DNA of 6,580 nt from the NCBI GenBank assembly GCA_020356305.1, contig CP070636.1:1478043-1484622 (forward strand), read 5' to 3'. A program made the position numbers and the translations under genes. Positions 5,153 through 6,580 of the stretch are shown here, piece after piece. The number at the start of each line of letters is the position of its first letter. The stretch's first letter is position 1. This DNA comes from Candidatus Bathyarchaeota archaeon (lineage in GTDB: Archaea > Thermoproteota > Bathyarchaeia > Bathyarchaeales > Bathyarchaeaceae). The notes below the pieces were generated by a model that was not told the DNA's origin, did no database searches, and saw nothing but the letters and a program-made list of their open reading frames with translations.

Positions 5153-6481
5153 TCATGTCATCTTCGGAAATTTTTTCCCGAAGAATGGAAACCTTTTCCT
5201 TCGTAAGGTCTTCATCATCTTTTTCATCATGGAATACTGTTCGAGAAGCTTTTTCACTTCCTTTTCAGTTGTGCCGGAACCGCGTGCCACACGCCGTATT
5301 CGAGATTGCTTGAAAATCTTCGGCTTTTCCCGCTCTTCATTGGTCATGGATTGGATGATCACTCGCCATTTTTCTAAGCTGTCTTGAGCCGTTTCCATTA
5401 TCTCGTCAGGTATGTTATAGGAGAGACCCGGAACCATCTTTATGAGGCGTTTAAACGGGCCCATGCTTCTCATCGACTCAAACCACTCATACATGTCAGT
5501 GAGAGTAAATCTTCCGCTCAAAAAAGCTTGCATCTTTTTTTCGGGCACCCTCACCTCTGCCTCCCGCACCTTTTCTAAGAGGCTCTCAAGGTCGCCCATT
5601 CCCAACAGTCTGCCAACAAATCTTGAAGGAACAAAGGATTCTATGTCATTGATTTTTTCGCCTGTTCCAATGAATTTTATTAGCGCTCCAGTTGCTGCAA
5701 CTGCTGAAAGGGCGCCTCCTCCTCTCGCAGAGCCATCGAGCTTGGCAACGAAAATAGATCCGATCGGCGTTGCTTCTTGAAAAGCCTTAGCCTGTATCGC
5801 TGCTTGCTGGCCGATTGTTCCGTCGACCACCAGAATCGTTTCGCCCGGTTTGATCGCCCTCTCCAGCCTCTTCATTTCGTCGATTAGGCGTTTCTCATCT
5901 TTATGTCGTCCGGCTGTGTCGATGATGATCACTTCCCAACCGTCAAACCTCTTCAGGCCTTCCAAGGCTATTTTTGTGGCATTCTTTTCTTTCGGGTCAC
6001 CATATATTGGGACATTTGCCCGGCTAGCTAATTGTTCGAGTTGCGCGTAGGCGCCTGGTCTAAATGTATCCGTGCAGATTAGCGCTGTTTTTAGTCCCCT
6101 CTTTTGGAAGTATCTCGCCAGTTTTGCGGCGCCGGTGGTCTTGCCCGAGCCCTGAATCCCTACTAGCATGAGGATATTTCTCTTCCCTATCTCTATCTTT
6201 AACGGGGCCGGCTTCTCTCCCAAGAAACGGGTTAGTTCTTCGTAGACAACTTTTGTCACGTGTTCTCTTCTGGAGATTCCTGGGGGAAGTTTCTCCTTCA
6301 AGGCTCTGTCTTCTATGCGTTTAGATATTTCTAGAACAAGCTTAACGTTAACGTCTGCTTGCAACAAAGCTCTCTGAATATCTCTAGCAACTTGTTTGAC
6401 GGTTTCTTCGTCTACAACCGGAGCTCGAAAAACTCTTCTCAAAGCTTCATATAGGGAGGAGCCGAGATGGTCAAGAGCCAT
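5153..6481 (-). CDS. srp54: Signal recognition particle 54 kDa GTPase
   Basis: SRP54 binds 7S RNA and emerging signal sequences, and docks with FtsY at the membrane for co-translational targeting. The 442-residue protein has the archaeal length and all three domains. The N domain is about 1-88. The G domain has the P-loop GIQGSGKTT (108-116), DTFRPGA (138-144), DTAGR (188-192), AKLDG (246-250) and GTGE (272-275). The M domain starts near 310 with FTLTDMYEWFESMRSMGP (325-342). The SRP-RNA-binding part is SRIRRVARGSGTTEKEV (393-409), followed by methionine-rich YSMMKKMMK (416-424). The G4 motif reads AKLD where TKLD is usual; the guanine-contacting K and D remain. The ATG at 6481 follows GGAG by 7 bases. 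It is the first gene of the cluster in this window. Confidence 0.98.
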   Translation of the reverse strand: MALDHLGSSLYEALRRVFRAPVVDEETVKQVARDIQRALLQADVNVKLVLEISKRIEDRALKEKLPPGISRREHVTKVVYEELTRFLGEKPAPLKIEIGKRNILMLVGIQGSGKTTGAAKLARYFQKRGLKTALICTDTFRPGAYAQLEQLASRANVPIYGDPKEKNATKIALEGLKRFDGWEVIIIDTAGRHKDEKRLIDEMKRLERAIKPGETILVVDGTIGQQAAIQAKAFQEATPIGSIFVAKLDGSARGGGALSAVAATGALIKFIGTGEKINDIESFVPSRFVGRLLGMGDLESLLEKVREAEVRVPEKKMQAFLSGRFTLTDMYEWFESMRSMGPFKRLIKMVPGLSYNIPDEIMETAQDSLEKWRVIIQSMTNEEREKPKIFKQSRIRRVARGSGTTEKEVKKLLEQYSMMKKMMKTLRRKRFPFFGKKFPKMT

Positions 6482-6512
6482 AGTTTCTCTCCATCCTTAA
6501 CACTGAAATCGC

Positions 6513-6521
6513 TCTTAAATA
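6513..6521 (-). promoter_or_regulatory. Candidate TATA box upstream of srp54
   Basis: The transcribed strand of the 99-base region before srp54 holds TATTTAAGA, 32-40 bases before the ATG, inside a longer AT-rich run (TAATATGTATTTAAG). The spacing suits an archaeal promoter with a very short leader, although a start 25 bases downstream would fall on the SD. The neighbouring TAATATGTA, about 10 bases further up, fits as well and would leave the SD intact. I see no gene in the rest of this region. Confidence 0.4.
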
Positions 6522-6580
6522 CATATTAGTTTGTTCACCATTACTCTTTTTCCTTGTTTTCAAAGAATAAAGATCTTGTG

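Overview
This window comes from an archaeon. All recognisable genes lie on the minus strand, so transcription runs from high to low coordinates. The archaeal evidence is the gene content: SRP54, the archaeal/eukaryotic pseudouridine synthase Pus10, ribosomal proteins L21e and L10e, RNA polymerase subunit Rpb4/RpoF, and a DUF655 protein. AT-rich TATA-like elements and Shine-Dalgarno (SD)-led genes agree with this. Base composition is moderate and TTG is probably used as a start once. I cannot fix the lineage from sequence alone; a TACK-type archaeon such as Bathyarchaeia is a guess.

Layout in transcription order. A 99-base region at the right edge (6482-6580) holds a candidate promoter. Then come srp54 (6481-5153), pus10 (5098-3770), rpl21e (3770-3471), rpoF (3468-3130), a DUF655 gene (3088-2534), ksgA/dim1 (2523-1696, broken by an in-frame TAA), and a dCTP deaminase-family gene (about 1624-1067). 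A 63-base gap follows with a clear TATA-like box, then rpl10e (1003-506), and finally the first 163 codons of phosphoenolpyruvate synthase ppsA (490-1), which runs off the left edge. No gene-free stretch exceeds 100 bases, and I saw no tRNA, rRNA, CRISPR or mobile element.

The block from srp54 to ksgA is the widely conserved archaeal information-processing cluster. It covers protein targeting (SRP54), tRNA modification (Pus10), the large ribosomal subunit (L21e), transcription (Rpb4) and 16S rRNA maturation (KsgA). Very short spacings (a TGATG overlap at pus10/rpl21e, 2 bases at rpl21e/rpoF, 10 bases at DUF655/ksgA) suggest one polycistronic, translationally coupled message. In many archaea a HemK/PrmC-type methyltransferase follows ksgA; here a dCTP deaminase-like gene takes that place. 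rpl10e and ppsA probably form a second transcription unit.

The most notable observation is ksgA. An otherwise intact 275-codon frame carries a single TAA exactly where the conserved SAM-binding acidic residue (V-A-V-E-I-D) is expected, and its catalytic N-L-P-Y motif reads T-P-P-Y. A second theme is a set of short RNA hairpins at several gene junctions, some pairing the SD sequence of the next gene. The best is a perfect 6-bp stem with a GNRA-type loop spanning the DUF655 stop codon and ending one base before the ksgA start.
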